DNA of 64,000 bases from Agathobaculum sp. NTUH-O15-33 (GTDB taxonomy: Bacteria; Bacillota; Clostridia; Oscillospirales; Butyricicoccaceae). Below are positions 9,657 through 17,798 of this stretch, piece after piece. The notes under the pieces are model-generated. The model did no database searches. It was not told where the DNA came from and saw nothing but the letters and a program-made list of their open reading frames with translations. Positions within the stretch are counted from its first letter, which is position 1. Each line of letters opens with the position of its first letter. The position numbers and the translations under genes were made by a program. The DNA is taken from contig NZ_CP136187.1 in NCBI RefSeq assembly GCF_033193315.1, positions 3,541,501 through 3,605,500 of the forward strand, given 5' to 3'.

Positions 9657-9695
9657 TTGACAAACGATAACTTATATATTAATATGTTAATAATG
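9657..9695 (+). promoter_or_regulatory. Promoter and operator of the EamA transporter
   Basis: TTGACA (9657-9662), 17-base spacer and TAATAT (9680-9685) lie 32 bases upstream of the GTG start at 9718. The spacer and -10 region read TATATATTAATATGTTAATA, a variant of the GntR-type operator seen at the other promoters of this locus. Confidence 0.65.
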
Positions 9696-9717
9696 CCTTT
9701 AGAAGGGGGCCTTTGCC

Positions 9718-10554
9718 GTGTCTCATCGCCGCTCTGTGCTTCTGCTCGTCGTCACCTCTATTTTATGGAGCTTTGGCGGGCTGTTCGTTAAGTCGATCGG
9801 CTGGAACAGCTATGCGATCACGTGCTTTCGCAGTCTTGTCGCGCTGATCGTGCTGCTTCCGTTTGTCGGCCGTCCCCGTCTGCCGCGCAGCTGGTACGGC
9901 GTTTTGGCCATGCTATGCTACACCGGCCTGATCTGCACCTGTATCATGGCAACCAAGCGGACAACCGCCGCAAACGCAATTTTGCTGCAATATACCGCGC
10001 CTATTTATTCGCTGCTGGCCGGTCACCTGCTGCTGCGCGAGCGTATCCGGCGGCGCGATATCGTTTCTATCGGCGCGCTGTTTTTGGGCATGGCGCTGTT
10101 TCTTTCCGACGGGCTGGCGGGCGGCGCGATGTCGGGCAATCTGATCGCGCTGCTTTCGGGTGTGTTCTATGGGCTGATGGGCGTATTTATGCGCAAGGAC
10201 CCGAGCGGCCGCCCGCTCGACAATGTGTTCTGGGGCAACCTGCTGGCTGTTTTGATCATGCTGCCGCTGATCGGCAAACCGGTATGGACGCCAACAAACC
10301 TCACCCTAATCGTACTGATGGGCGCGTTCCAGCTTGCCCTGCCCTATCTGCTGTATTCCAAGGCCATCCACGGCGTGACCGCGCTGGAGATCACGCTGAT
10401 CACGGTGTTGGAGCCGATCATGAATCCCGTATGGGTATTCCTTTCCACCGGCGAGCGGCCCGGCCCGCTCGCGCTGATGGGCGGCGTGGTCGTGCTGGGC
10501 ACCGTGGTGCTGCATGAACTGCCGCTTGGGCGGCGGACCAAGCCGCTCATCTGA
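9718..10554 (+). CDS. EamA-family (DMT superfamily) transporter
   Basis: A 278-residue integral membrane protein with about ten hydrophobic helices in two EamA repeats; the first carries SILWSFGGLFVKSIGW and TAANAILLQYTAPIY, the second LLSGVFYGLMGVFMRK and ALEITLITVLEPIMNPVW. Such proteins usually export or import small metabolites and amino acids. The start is GTG at 9718 after AGAAGGGGG. Its promoter carries the operator shared with the aminotransferase, SDR and GntR genes, which ties it to the catabolic locus. The transported compound is unknown. Confidence 0.9.
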   Translation: MSHRRSVLLLVVTSILWSFGGLFVKSIGWNSYAITCFRSLVALIVLLPFVGRPRLPRSWYGVLAMLCYTGLICTCIMATKRTTAANAILLQYTAPIYSLLAGHLLLRERIRRRDIVSIGALFLGMALFLSDGLAGGAMSGNLIALLSGVFYGLMGVFMRKDPSGRPLDNVFWGNLLAVLIMLPLIGKPVWTPTNLTLIVLMGAFQLALPYLLYSKAIHGVTALEITLITVLEPIMNPVWVFLSTGERPGPLALMGGVVVLGTVVLHELPLGRRTKPLI

Positions 10555-10594
10555 CAAAAAATTCCGCATCAGCGCGTATGCGCCAATGCGGAAT
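10555..10594 (-). terminator. Terminator of the GntR regulator gene
   Basis: In the minus direction a stem (10586-10594 with 10561-10569, with further GCGC pairing inside) is followed by TTTTTTG. It begins 17 bases after the stop codon of the minus-strand GntR gene and also separates it from the convergent EamA gene. Confidence 0.8.
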
Positions 10595-10610
10595 CGATCG
10601 GTATTTTTTA

Positions 10611-11285
10611 TTACGTTTCCACGAAGTACTGGGGGAACTGCTCGCGGATGAGGATTTCCCACGTTTGATCGTTCTTATGGTCGTGGTGCACATCGAGAAT
10701 TCTGGTAAGCGCGGCTTCATCGCCGTCTTCGATGCAGCGCATGATATTCAGATGCTCCTCCAGCGACTTTTCCAAAATACCCGGACGCTGCATATCGAGC
10801 ACCAGCACACGGTTATAATGCGCGCGGGAATTTGAAATAATATCCCAGATCTGCTCATGCCCGGCCCGCTCGAAGATCGCGCGGTGGAACGCGTTGTCAT
10901 TTTTGATATACTCCACCGGAAGATGCTTTTTGACCGCCTGCGTCATGAAGTAAATTGCCTGCTCGGTCTCCGCCTGAACCGACTGCCTGCGGCGGCACAG
11001 ATCAAGGCAGATCTCCGTATCCAGCAAATGGCGCATATACGCGATCTCGCGCGCCATTTGAAAATCGATCCGCGCCACATAGGTGCCCCGCTGCGGATAG
11101 ATATTGACCAGATACTCGTTGGAAAGACGGATCAGCGCTTCACGAATCGGCGTGCGGCTGACATCCAGCTGTTCGGCCAACTCGGTCTCGCGGATGACCG
11201 CGCCCGGCATCAGGTCGAAGTACTGGATCGCGTCCTTCAAATATTGGTATACATCCATTCTATTTTGCTGTCGCCTGCCGCTCAT
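10611..11285 (-). CDS. GntR-family (FadR subgroup) transcriptional regulator 1
   Basis: A 224-residue regulator. The winged helix-turn-helix (about residues 8-72; recognition helix SRTPIREALIRLS) is followed by an all-helical FCD effector domain with metal-ligand-type residues (DNAFHRAIF, NSRAHYNRVL). It is a close paralog of the regulator at 24644-25321; the recognition helix is identical, so both may read the same DNA site. The start is ATG at 11285, eight bases after TAAGGAG. Its promoter contains the shared AT-rich operator (11313-11327), which suggests autoregulation. Confidence 0.92.
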   Translation of the reverse strand: MSGRRQQNRMDVYQYLKDAIQYFDLMPGAVIRETELAEQLDVSRTPIREALIRLSNEYLVNIYPQRGTYVARIDFQMAREIAYMRHLLDTEICLDLCRRRQSVQAETEQAIYFMTQAVKKHLPVEYIKNDNAFHRAIFERAGHEQIWDIISNSRAHYNRVLVLDMQRPGILEKSLEEHLNIMRCIEDGDEAALTRILDVHHDHKNDQTWEILIREQFPQYFVET

Positions 11286-11312
11286 ATACAATGCTCCTTA
11301 TGAAGTACTATT

Positions 11313-11349
11313 CTAATATTAATATATCACCTTTCCCTCCGGCTGTCAA
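11313..11349 (-). promoter_or_regulatory. Promoter and operator of GntR regulator 1
   Basis: On the minus strand TTGACA (11344-11349) and TATATT (11321-11326) are exactly 17 bases apart. The -10 and downstream bases read TATATTAATATTAGAATA, a variant of the operator of this locus. The -10 box lies 35 bases upstream of the start codon. Confidence 0.7.
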
Positions 11350-11405
11350 GCCTGCCAGTTCTAACCATTTAATGCCATTCTTCAAACGTAAAATAGGGCT
11401 GTAAA

Positions 11406-11625
11406 AAAACTGTTGCAAAATAGAAGAGTACCCAAATGTCATTCTGAACGAAGTGAAGAATCTCGCGCGAACGCGCGTTCCCAGCGTAAATTTCGCGCGT
11501 TCGCGCGAGATTCGCGCTCATTAAAATGCCGCTAAGCGGCAGATGAAGGATAGCAGACTACGGTCTCGTCACTTCGCTTCTCAGAATGACAAAATTGGTA
11601 GCATTCTTCGTTTTGCAACAGTTTT
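11406..11625. repeat. MITE-like palindromic element, copy 2
   Basis: A 220-bp element with a perfect 15-bp terminal inverted repeat (11406-11420 with 11611-11625, AAAACTGTTGCAAAA). It shares with copies 1 and 3 the CATTCTGAACGAAGTGAAG and CTCGCGCGAACGCGCG arms, but its right arm holds about 40 extra bases and the termini have diverged from GGGCGCG. It ends 38 bases downstream of the tspO stop. It fills most of the 379-base gap between GntR and tspO; I see no gene there. Confidence 0.8.
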
Positions 11626-11663
11626 CTATTCATTTTTTAAAATTTATTTTACAGTTCCACTTT

Positions 11664-12122
11664 TTATTGGTTGAGCCAATAAAAAGCCAAATTCAGGTAA
11701 CCGGCAAAGACAAGCCAGATCAAATAGGGTACCATAAGCGCGGCCGCGCGACGGTTTATCGATGCAAAATCCCATATCGTCACCGCGACGACCGCAATCA
11801 GCAACACCAACCACCAAAACGCCGTTAAATACGTCTGCGATCTGAAAAACAGCAGCGGCCATACAAAATTTACCGCAAGCTGCACGCCATACGCAATCAG
11901 CGCCTGCCGCTTGCGTTCGATAGGCGCCTGCGACCGGCTGACCAAATACGCCGCGATCCCCATCAGAATATACAGTACCGTCCACACCGCGGGAAAGACC
12001 CATGCCGGCGGTGCGAGCGGCGGCTTTACCAGCGTCTGATACAGGCCGAAGCCATCCGTGGTAAGACGGGCCGCCGCGCCGCCCACCAGCAGCGGGATCA
12101 ATATACTGATCGTTAGTCCCAT
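11664..12122 (-). CDS. tspO: TspO/MBR-family tryptophan-rich membrane protein
   Basis: A 152-residue membrane protein with five hydrophobic helices and the family's aromatic signature (KPPLAPPAWVFPAVWTVLY, LAVNFVWPLLFF, LNLAFYWLNQ). TspO proteins bind porphyrins and related ligands. I chose the ATG at 12122 because the family starts a few residues before the first helix; AAGGAG lies 12 bases upstream. It follows the small ThiS-like gene by 62 bases at the end of the minus-strand cluster. A link between this porphyrin binder and the B12-dependent chemistry upstream is only a guess. Confidence 0.9.
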   Translation of the reverse strand: MGLTISILIPLLVGGAAARLTTDGFGLYQTLVKPPLAPPAWVFPAVWTVLYILMGIAAYLVSRSQAPIERKRQALIAYGVQLAVNFVWPLLFFRSQTYLTAFWWLVLLIAVVAVTIWDFASINRRAAALMVPYLIWLVFAGYLNLAFYWLNQ

Positions 12123-12184
12123 GTTTGCACCACGCTCCTTGGCGCAGTATATGGCGGGGAATGCGGCATTATGCCGCCGCGCTT

Positions 12185-12451
12185 TTACACCGCCTGTTCG
12201 CCGCCCGTCCACGGCAGCACCTTGATCCGGCTGCCGTTGCTCAGCCGCGCCACGGCGCTGTCGGGCAGCACGTACCCATCCAGCAGCAAGCTGTAGGGCG
12301 GCAGCGCCGGGTAATGCTCCCGGATAAAGGAACGGATCTGTCCTTCCGCACGGCCTTGCTCCGCGCTGACGCAAACGGTTTCCCGCTCGCGCCGGCAGCG
12401 GTCCGATATCAAACCATAATACTCCAAAACCGCTTCCACCATCATGACCAT
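12185..12451 (-). CDS. Small protein with ThiS/MoaD-like beta-grasp signature
   Basis: An 88-residue protein starting at the ATG at 12451, six bases after AAAGGAGGG. The C-terminal half follows the ThiS/MoaD pattern: an LLLDG turn where the family has vNg, VLPDSAVARLSNGSRIKVL, then PWTGG, which resembles the Pro-x-x-Gly-Gly end of sulfur-carrier proteins. Unlike mature carriers, the Gly-Gly is followed by four more residues (EQAV). No adenylyltransferase partner is visible nearby. It lies 34 bases after the cytidylate-kinase-like gene and before tspO. The assignment rests on pattern only; otherwise it is a hypothetical protein. Confidence 0.5.
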   Translation of the reverse strand: MVMMVEAVLEYYGLISDRCRRERETVCVSAEQGRAEGQIRSFIREHYPALPPYSLLLDGYVLPDSAVARLSNGSRIKVLPWTGGEQAV

Positions 12452-12485
12452 TGCGATCCCTCCTTTCTCCATCAGCTTATTGCCC

Positions 12486-13103
12486 TTAACCGCCCGCCGG
12501 TATCCCTTCGCAGGTATCGAGATAGGCGCGGATCACGCCGCAAGCGCCCATGCCGATCCGGCTGCTGTCAATACACAGGTGGTAGTTCGAGGCCTTGCCC
12601 CATTCTTGCCCGGTGTAGTGCTGATAATACATGCTGCGCCGCGCGTCCATTTCCAGCACGGCGCGCAGCTGCTCTTCCTGCGCGTCCCCGCCGCCCCTGC
12701 GGCTGGCGAACAGGCCCTTTTTCTTGATATTGCGCACGCGCTTAAGCGAAGCGCTGCATACGAATACATTGACCGCGCGGTCACAGTCGCGCAGCACATA
12801 ATCGGCGCACCGGCCCACGATCACGCAGGGGCCGCGGTCGGCCAGCCGCCGGATGGTGCGGGACTGCATCAAAAATAGGCTGTCGTTCCGGTTGTTCGGG
12901 TCGAGCATGGCAAGAGAGAGCTGAAAGGCGCTCGGCTCCTCGCCCAGCTGTTCAAAATCCGATTCGTCGACGCCGCTTTCCTTGGCCGCCAGCGTGATGA
13001 TTTCCTTGTCGTAAAACGGAATGTTCAGCTCCGCGGCCAGCCGCTTGCCGATATCGTGCCCGCCGCTGCCGTATTCGCGGCTGATGGTGATGATCTTATC
13101 CAA
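12486..13103 (-). CDS. Cytidylate kinase-like family protein
   Basis: A 205-residue P-loop protein. It starts at a TTG (13103) nine bases after AAGGAGG; the start lies inside the end of the upstream symporter gene, an overlap of 8 bases. The N-terminus KIITISREYGSGGHDIGKRL is the signature of the family, which resembles CMP kinase but is widespread as a stand-alone protein of uncertain substrate in Firmicutes. Later motifs are RTIRRLADRGPCVIVGRCADYVL and a basic lid-like segment. It is translationally coupled to the symporter, so it may phosphorylate an imported compound; that is a guess. Confidence 0.8.
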   Translation of the reverse strand: MDKIITISREYGSGGHDIGKRLAAELNIPFYDKEIITLAAKESGVDESDFEQLGEEPSAFQLSLAMLDPNNRNDSLFLMQSRTIRRLADRGPCVIVGRCADYVLRDCDRAVNVFVCSASLKRVRNIKKKGLFASRRGGGDAQEEQLRAVLEMDARRSMYYQHYTGQEWGKASNYHLCIDSSRIGMGACGVIRAYLDTCEGIPAGG

Positions 13104-14508
13104 CCTTCTGCACCTCCTTGACGCGTGCTTTTTCCGAATAGCGGCCGAGCTGTAATTCGCCCATGACAAAGGAATATTCCTTATCGAGCTTATACCGCCA
13201 CAGCAGCAGCGCCATCAGGCCCCATGCCACGAACGGCATCAGCAGAAACAGGCCCGAGATCGCGCTGTGCGCCGAGGCGGGCTGCACCGCCGCCATGCCG
13301 TTAAAGCCCGCCGCTTCGAGCGCAAAGCCGATCGCCGCATTGGTCAGGCCGCCGCCGATTTTGTAGCCGACGGTCGCGGCGCTGAACAGCAAGCCTTCTG
13401 CGCGGATGCCCGTGCGCCAGTGGCCGTATTCGATCGCATCCGCCATCATCGAGTACACGGTCGCGCCGATCGGACCGACGCCCGCGCCCTTGAGCGCCGC
13501 GCCGATCATGACAAAGGTCAGATCCTGCGGGCGCAGCGTGATGATCGCGGCGCCCGCGAGCGCGACCACCGCGCCGATCAGCGATAGATTGCGCTTGCCC
13601 AATTTTTTGATAAACGGCGCGATCGCGATGGTGACGATGATCGAGGGCAGCTTTTCCACGACCGTGATCACGCTCATCAGTTCGTTATTGCCAAGCTCGT
13701 ACTGCGCGTAGTAGGTCAGCATGGTGCCGTTGAGCGTGGTGTAGACCGACCACGCGAAGAACATCATCGTCACCAGCCACCAGTATTTGTTGTGCAGCAT
13801 GCAGCTAAAGCTTTTGCGCATGGGGATCTTATCGCCCGCCGGGGTGGGCGGGATGTGCACGCGTTCCTTGCAGCCGAAGAAGCATATCAGCAGCATGCCC
13901 ATTGCGATGACCGCGTAGACAACCGTTACCATGATCCACGCGCGCTGGTCGCCGCCCAGCCGATTGATAAGCGGCAGCGTCAGCGCGGTCACGATCAGGT
14001 TGCCGAGCGGCGCCATTGACATGCGGTAGATATTGATGATCGAGCGCTCGTTTTGGTTGCGCGTCATCAGCGCCGCCAGCGTGCCGTACGGCAGGTTGAG
14101 CGCGGTGTACACCACCGTGACCGCCAGATTATAGGTGATGAACACGTAAATGCACTGAATGATCGTGGTCGCGTGCGCCGGGACCATGAACAGCAGCACC
14201 GCCGAAAGGCCGTACGGCAGCGTCATCCACAGCACCCACGCCCGCGCCTTGCCGAAGCGGGACTTGGTTTTGTCCACCAAAATGCCGATCACCACATCGG
14301 ACACGCCGTCGAACAGGCGGGACAGCATCAAGATCGTGCCGACCAGCGCGGCCGACATACCGACCACGTTGGTATAGAAATAGGTGGAAAGCGACATCGT
14401 CAGCGCGAACACCACGTTGCACGCCACATCGCCGAACCCATAGGCCACCTTTTCCCGAATGCTGATCCTGCCGAGTGCATTCTGTCCGGTACTCATTTCT
14501 TCCTTCAA
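13096..14508 (-). CDS. GPH-family (glycoside-pentoside-hexuronide:cation) symporter
   Basis: A 470-residue MFS-type symporter with about 12 membrane helices and GPH motifs (KVAYGFGDVACN, SRLFDGVSDVVIGILVDKT, RSRFGKAR-like loop KSRFGKARAWVLW). Start: TTG at 14508, six bases after GGAGGGG; an ATG at 14496 with AAGGA is an alternative. It has its own upstream palindrome ATATACTAGTATAT at 14542-14555, related to the operators of the locus, and ends in an 8-base overlap with the cytidylate-kinase-like gene. The substrate may be a sugar, uronate or other acid. Confidence 0.88.
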   Translation of the reverse strand: MKEEMSTGQNALGRISIREKVAYGFGDVACNVVFALTMSLSTYFYTNVVGMSAALVGTILMLSRLFDGVSDVVIGILVDKTKSRFGKARAWVLWMTLPYGLSAVLLFMVPAHATTIIQCIYVFITYNLAVTVVYTALNLPYGTLAALMTRNQNERSIINIYRMSMAPLGNLIVTALTLPLINRLGGDQRAWIMVTVVYAVIAMGMLLICFFGCKERVHIPPTPAGDKIPMRKSFSCMLHNKYWWLVTMMFFAWSVYTTLNGTMLTYYAQYELGNNELMSVITVVEKLPSIIVTIAIAPFIKKLGKRNLSLIGAVVALAGAAIITLRPQDLTFVMIGAALKGAGVGPIGATVYSMMADAIEYGHWRTGIRAEGLLFSAATVGYKIGGGLTNAAIGFALEAAGFNGMAAVQPASAHSAISGLFLLMPFVAWGLMALLLWRYKLDKEYSFVMGELQLGRYSEKARVKEVQKVG

Positions 14509-14541
14509 ATAAGACCCCTCCTATGTTTTTTAGCGTCTAAA

Positions 14542-14555
14542 ATATACTAGTATAT
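14542..14555. promoter_or_regulatory. Perfect 14-bp palindrome upstream of the GPH symporter
   Basis: ATATACTAGTATAT is a perfect inverted repeat 34 bases upstream of the symporter start codon. It shares the ATACTA half with the operators at 9584, 22193 and 23260, so it is a candidate GntR-binding site. The minus-strand TATACT inside it could be a -10 box, but no good -35 box is visible. Confidence 0.55.
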
Positions 14556-14566
14556 AATATCCTTTC

Positions 14567-14600
14567 GTTTTTTCCCCGCCTCGTTCACCGGGGCGGGGAA
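14567..14600. repeat. Intergenic GC-rich inverted repeat after the aldehyde dehydrogenase gene
   Basis: An inverted repeat TTTTCCCCGCC...GGCGGGGAAAA lies between the aldehyde dehydrogenase stop and the symporter promoter. It can form a strong RNA hairpin on either strand but has no clear U-run outside the stem. Confidence 0.5.
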
Positions 14601-14609
14601 AAGCAGGGC

Positions 14610-16004
14610 TTATGAAAACGCGCCCTTCATGGCGTAAACCTTGATATAGCTGAATTCTTCCAGCGAGATGCTCACGCCCTCGCGGCCAATGCCAGACTGC
14701 TTGTAGCCGCCGAAAGGCTGGTCGAGGTGACGGTAGCCGCCGCTGCCGTTTACCACGGCCGCGCCCGCCTTGAGCTTGCGCCCGACGCGGAACGCGCGCT
14801 GCATATCCGCCGTCATCAGGCCGGAGGACAGACCGTAGACCGAATGGTTGGCGATCTCGACCGCTTGCTCCTCCGTATCAAACGGAATGAGCGGGAACAC
14901 CGGGCCGAACACCTCCATGTTGGAGGCAATATCCATATCGCGGGTCACACCGAGCAGCACGGTGGGCTCGATACGCGCGCCCTCGCGCTTGCCGCCGCAG
15001 GCAAGCACCGCGCCCTGCTCTACCGTGCGCGCGATCTGGCTTTCCACCTCTTTGGCCGCTTTTTCACTGACCAGCGCGGTCACAACCGCCTGCTCATCCA
15101 GCGCCGAACCGCGCGGCAGCGCCTGCAAGCGCTCGATCAGCCGCTTGGCGACCGTGTCGTAAATGCTCTTCTGCACCAGAAAACGCTTGGTCGAGCAGCA
15201 CACCTGACCGTTGTTCTCCATTCGGCTGTTCACCATTTCGTCCAGCGCGCGGTCCAGATCGGCGTCCTCGAAGATCAGCATCGCGTCGTTGCCGCCCAGT
15301 TCCAAGAACATGCGCTTGAGCGTGTCCGCGCCCTCGCGCGTCAACTGCTTGCCCGCGCCCGTCGAACCCGTCATGCTGACGGCGGCCACCCGCTCGTCAT
15401 GGATGACGCACTCGGTCATCGCGTCGCGCTCGCAGACAAGGAAGGTTGCCACGCCCGCCGGGATGCCCGCCTTGTCGGCCAGCTCCTGCAGGGCCAGCAC
15501 GGCCAGCGGATTGGACGAGGGCGCCTTGACGATCACCGCGTTGCCCATGATGAGCGCCGGAGCGATCTTTTGGAAGGTCAGCTCGATCGGGAAATTGAAG
15601 GGGATGATGCAGGCGATCACGCCCAGCGGCTCGCGGCGGGTGAACACCAGATCGTGCTCAAAGCCGGGTCCGTTGTCGGCCAGCACCTCGCCGTACAGAT
15701 GCTTGGCGCGTTCGACCGCCGCGCGGATCAGCTTGACGCCGTCCAGCGTTTCGCCGCGCGCCTGCTCGATCGGCTTTGCCATTTCGCGAGCGGATAGCGT
15801 GGAAATGCGCTCCGCGTCCTGCTCCAGCAGGTCGGCGAAACGGTAAAGAATCTCGCCGCGCGCATAAAGCGGCATATCCTCCCACACGGTCTGCGCCGCC
15901 AGCGCGTCGTTCACGATCTCGCGCACGCATTCCTTGCCGGCCAGCTCTGCCTTATCCACGAGTTCGCCGCTGATCGGGTCAAAAACTTCTAAAAATTTAC
16001 TCAT
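14610..16004 (-). CDS. NAD(P)-dependent aldehyde dehydrogenase
   Basis: A 464-residue ALDH-superfamily enzyme with the cofactor segment PFNFPIELTFQKIAPAL, the catalytic glutamate in LELGGND and the catalytic cysteine in NNGQVCCSTKRF (first Cys). The sequence is closest in style to succinate-semialdehyde or glyceraldehyde-3-phosphate (non-phosphorylating) dehydrogenases. The start ATG at 16004 follows AAGGAGG. It lies 30 bases after the B12 mutase-like gene, so it probably oxidises a semialdehyde made by the upstream aminotransferase. The precise substrate is unknown. Confidence 0.92.
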   Translation of the reverse strand: MSKFLEVFDPISGELVDKAELAGKECVREIVNDALAAQTVWEDMPLYARGEILYRFADLLEQDAERISTLSAREMAKPIEQARGETLDGVKLIRAAVERAKHLYGEVLADNGPGFEHDLVFTRREPLGVIACIIPFNFPIELTFQKIAPALIMGNAVIVKAPSSNPLAVLALQELADKAGIPAGVATFLVCERDAMTECVIHDERVAAVSMTGSTGAGKQLTREGADTLKRMFLELGGNDAMLIFEDADLDRALDEMVNSRMENNGQVCCSTKRFLVQKSIYDTVAKRLIERLQALPRGSALDEQAVVTALVSEKAAKEVESQIARTVEQGAVLACGGKREGARIEPTVLLGVTRDMDIASNMEVFGPVFPLIPFDTEEQAVEIANHSVYGLSSGLMTADMQRAFRVGRKLKAGAAVVNGSGGYRHLDQPFGGYKQSGIGREGVSISLEEFSYIKVYAMKGAFS

Positions 16005-16034
16005 CGTGTCCTCCTTGTTTGTGTAGCGGGTGGT

Positions 16035-17798
16035 TTACAGCGCCGCGAGCTGCGCCACGGTCTGCGCGATATTGTTTTCCGCGTGAATGCCCAGCTCGGT
16101 CAGCATTCCGGCGATCTCGGTCGGTTCGGCGTCGCCGGGCAGGATCGCGTTGAGCTTGCCGCCCATGAACACCCAGTATTCCTTGCCACGCTCCTTTGCC
16201 AGCTGCGTGAGCTGCCGCGCGTAGTCGAGCGCCTGCCCGTTGTGGCAGCTGATGCCGATGAACGGGGTGTCCTCCTCATCCGCCAGATCGAGCATATCGA
16301 TCGGGTCCATGTCCACGCCGCCGTTGGTCACGGTAGCGCCCATATCGGTCAAAACGCCTTCGACCAGCACCAGACCATAGGTGTGCGCGTCGCCCGAGGC
16401 GACTACGACCCGTTTACCCGTGAGCGGCTGCTCGAAGCCCTGCTCGCGCAGCGCGGAGGTGACTTCCTCCTTCATCTCCACCGTCTGGCGGCCCAGCACG
16501 GTCGGATAGAACGGGCGGATCTCCCGGCTTTCCGTGCCGTAGGTGGAGGAATGGAACATCTGCTCGAAGCGGATGGGGTTCATCTTCTTCAGCAGCAGGA
16601 ACATTTCCAGCGGGTCTTCAATATCGATACCGGCGGCCTTCAGGCCTTCCAGCGTGTTTTCAAACATCTTTTTGCCTTCGCGCACCATCACGTCGCGCAT
16701 TTGCTCAAGCGGCGCGAAGTTGAAGTACGGCATCCATTCGTCCGCCTTTTCCTCGGCGCGCTTACCGGCCGCGAAAATATTGCACAGCTCCTCCAGCGTG
16801 GGCACGCGCAGCTTTTCGGTGATGGATACCGGATTGATGCCGAGGCCCATGTGATATTTCTTCTCCACCAGCATTTCAAAGAGCATTTCCGGCACGCTGA
16901 TGCCGTAGTTGCCGTGGATATCATGATCCCATTGCAAATTGGTCGAGCTGTTCAGATAGGTCAGCACCGTCTGTTCCTCGGTGCTCATCAGTTCGTTCAG
17001 CGCCATGGCGACCGCGCAGCGCGTATCGTTCTCGCTCAAAAGGCCGCCGAAGCTGATGGTGTACCGCGCGCCGCACAGCGCGGTGCAGATATAGTGCTCC
17101 AAAAGCGCGTAGCCCACGTAAGAGGCGCAATCCAGAAAATAACCGGGATAGCCGTCGTCCAGATAGGTTTCGGCCGCGACCATCTCATCCCGCTTGGAGG
17201 CCATGATGCCCATGGCCCGGCATACGTCGGAAAAACGCTTTACATCGTCGTCAAAGCCCGCGTAACCCCAGAAAAATTGGGTCATATCGCCGATACGGGG
17301 CGAGCCCGCTTGAATCGCGCGTATGGTATTCTCCAAAGCGTTCGGCGAAAACAGGTGGTAATCGTTAAAAGTCACGTCGATGGGCGCCGCGCCCTCCTGT
17401 ACGTCGTAGTCCTCCTGCGAGTACATCTCGAAGCTGGTCGTTTGCGGCGCGTTCTCGCGGTATTCCGGCGGCAGCGCCACCAGACCGGAGGGAATGGCCT
17501 GCACGCAGTTGACCGTAAGGCCGGTGCGCTCGGTGAACCGGTAGATCTCGCGAATCGCTTCCACCTGTTCGTCCAGCGTGGCCAGACCGAGCAGGATGTT
17601 CCAGTAAATCTTGCCCTGCCGCGCCATATCCATTTTCATTTCCATGTGGCTTTTGTACTTGCTCTGCGTGCGCAGATAACCGCTGCGCCCATAGGTTAGC
17701 GTTTTGCCCAGCGCCATCCCCTCGCGCACCAGCGCTTTACCGTCCGCGTGCGGCGCGGGTTTTAGGCTTTTTATGTATTCCAGTGCCGCTTCGTTCAT
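16035..17798 (-). CDS. Single-chain B12-dependent mutase-like enzyme (glutamate mutase E-type barrel fused to B12 domain)
   Basis: A 587-residue protein. Residues about 1-430 look like the TIM-barrel large subunit of glutamate mutase (MutE/GlmE-type). Residues about 455-587 are a cobalamin-binding domain with the base-off signature D470-x-H472-x-x-G in SGDAHTYGLVLVEGVL and a later GGVDMDP loop. Classical glutamate mutase has these on two chains; a fused arrangement is known for 2-methyleneglutarate mutase. Members exchange a hydrogen and a carbon group through adenosylcobalamin radicals. The start overlaps the upstream hydrolase stop by four bases (ATGA). Context of hydantoinase-like ATPase, aminotransferase and aldehyde dehydrogenase suggests amino-acid or dicarboxylate rearrangement. 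The substrate is unknown. Confidence 0.78.
   Translation of the reverse strand: MNEAALEYIKSLKPAPHADGKALVREGMALGKTLTYGRSGYLRTQSKYKSHMEMKMDMARQGKIYWNILLGLATLDEQVEAIREIYRFTERTGLTVNCVQAIPSGLVALPPEYRENAPQTTSFEMYSQEDYDVQEGAAPIDVTFNDYHLFSPNALENTIRAIQAGSPRIGDMTQFFWGYAGFDDDVKRFSDVCRAMGIMASKRDEMVAAETYLDDGYPGYFLDCASYVGYALLEHYICTALCGARYTISFGGLLSENDTRCAVAMALNELMSTEEQTVLTYLNSSTNLQWDHDIHGNYGISVPEMLFEMLVEKKYHMGLGINPVSITEKLRVPTLEELCNIFAAGKRAEEKADEWMPYFNFAPLEQMRDVMVREGKKMFENTLEGLKAAGIDIEDPLEMFLLLKKMNPIRFEQMFHSSTYGTESREIRPFYPTVLGRQTVEMKEEVTSALREQGFEQPLTGKRVVVASGDAHTYGLVLVEGVLTDMGATVTNGGVDMDPIDMLDLADEEDTPFIGISCHNGQALDYARQLTQLAKERGKEYWVFMGGKLNAILPGDAEPTEIAGMLTELGIHAENNIAQTVAQLAAL

Noticed and set aside
9298..9660. 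Short ORFs inside and beside the repeat at 9346-9526
   Set aside because: Their codons are the palindromic element itself; similar ORFs appear in the other copies (45607-45954) in both directions.
16083..17699. 538-codon plus-strand open frame
   Set aside because: Shadow of the B12 mutase-like gene, with repetitive His/Arg/Gly-rich composition.
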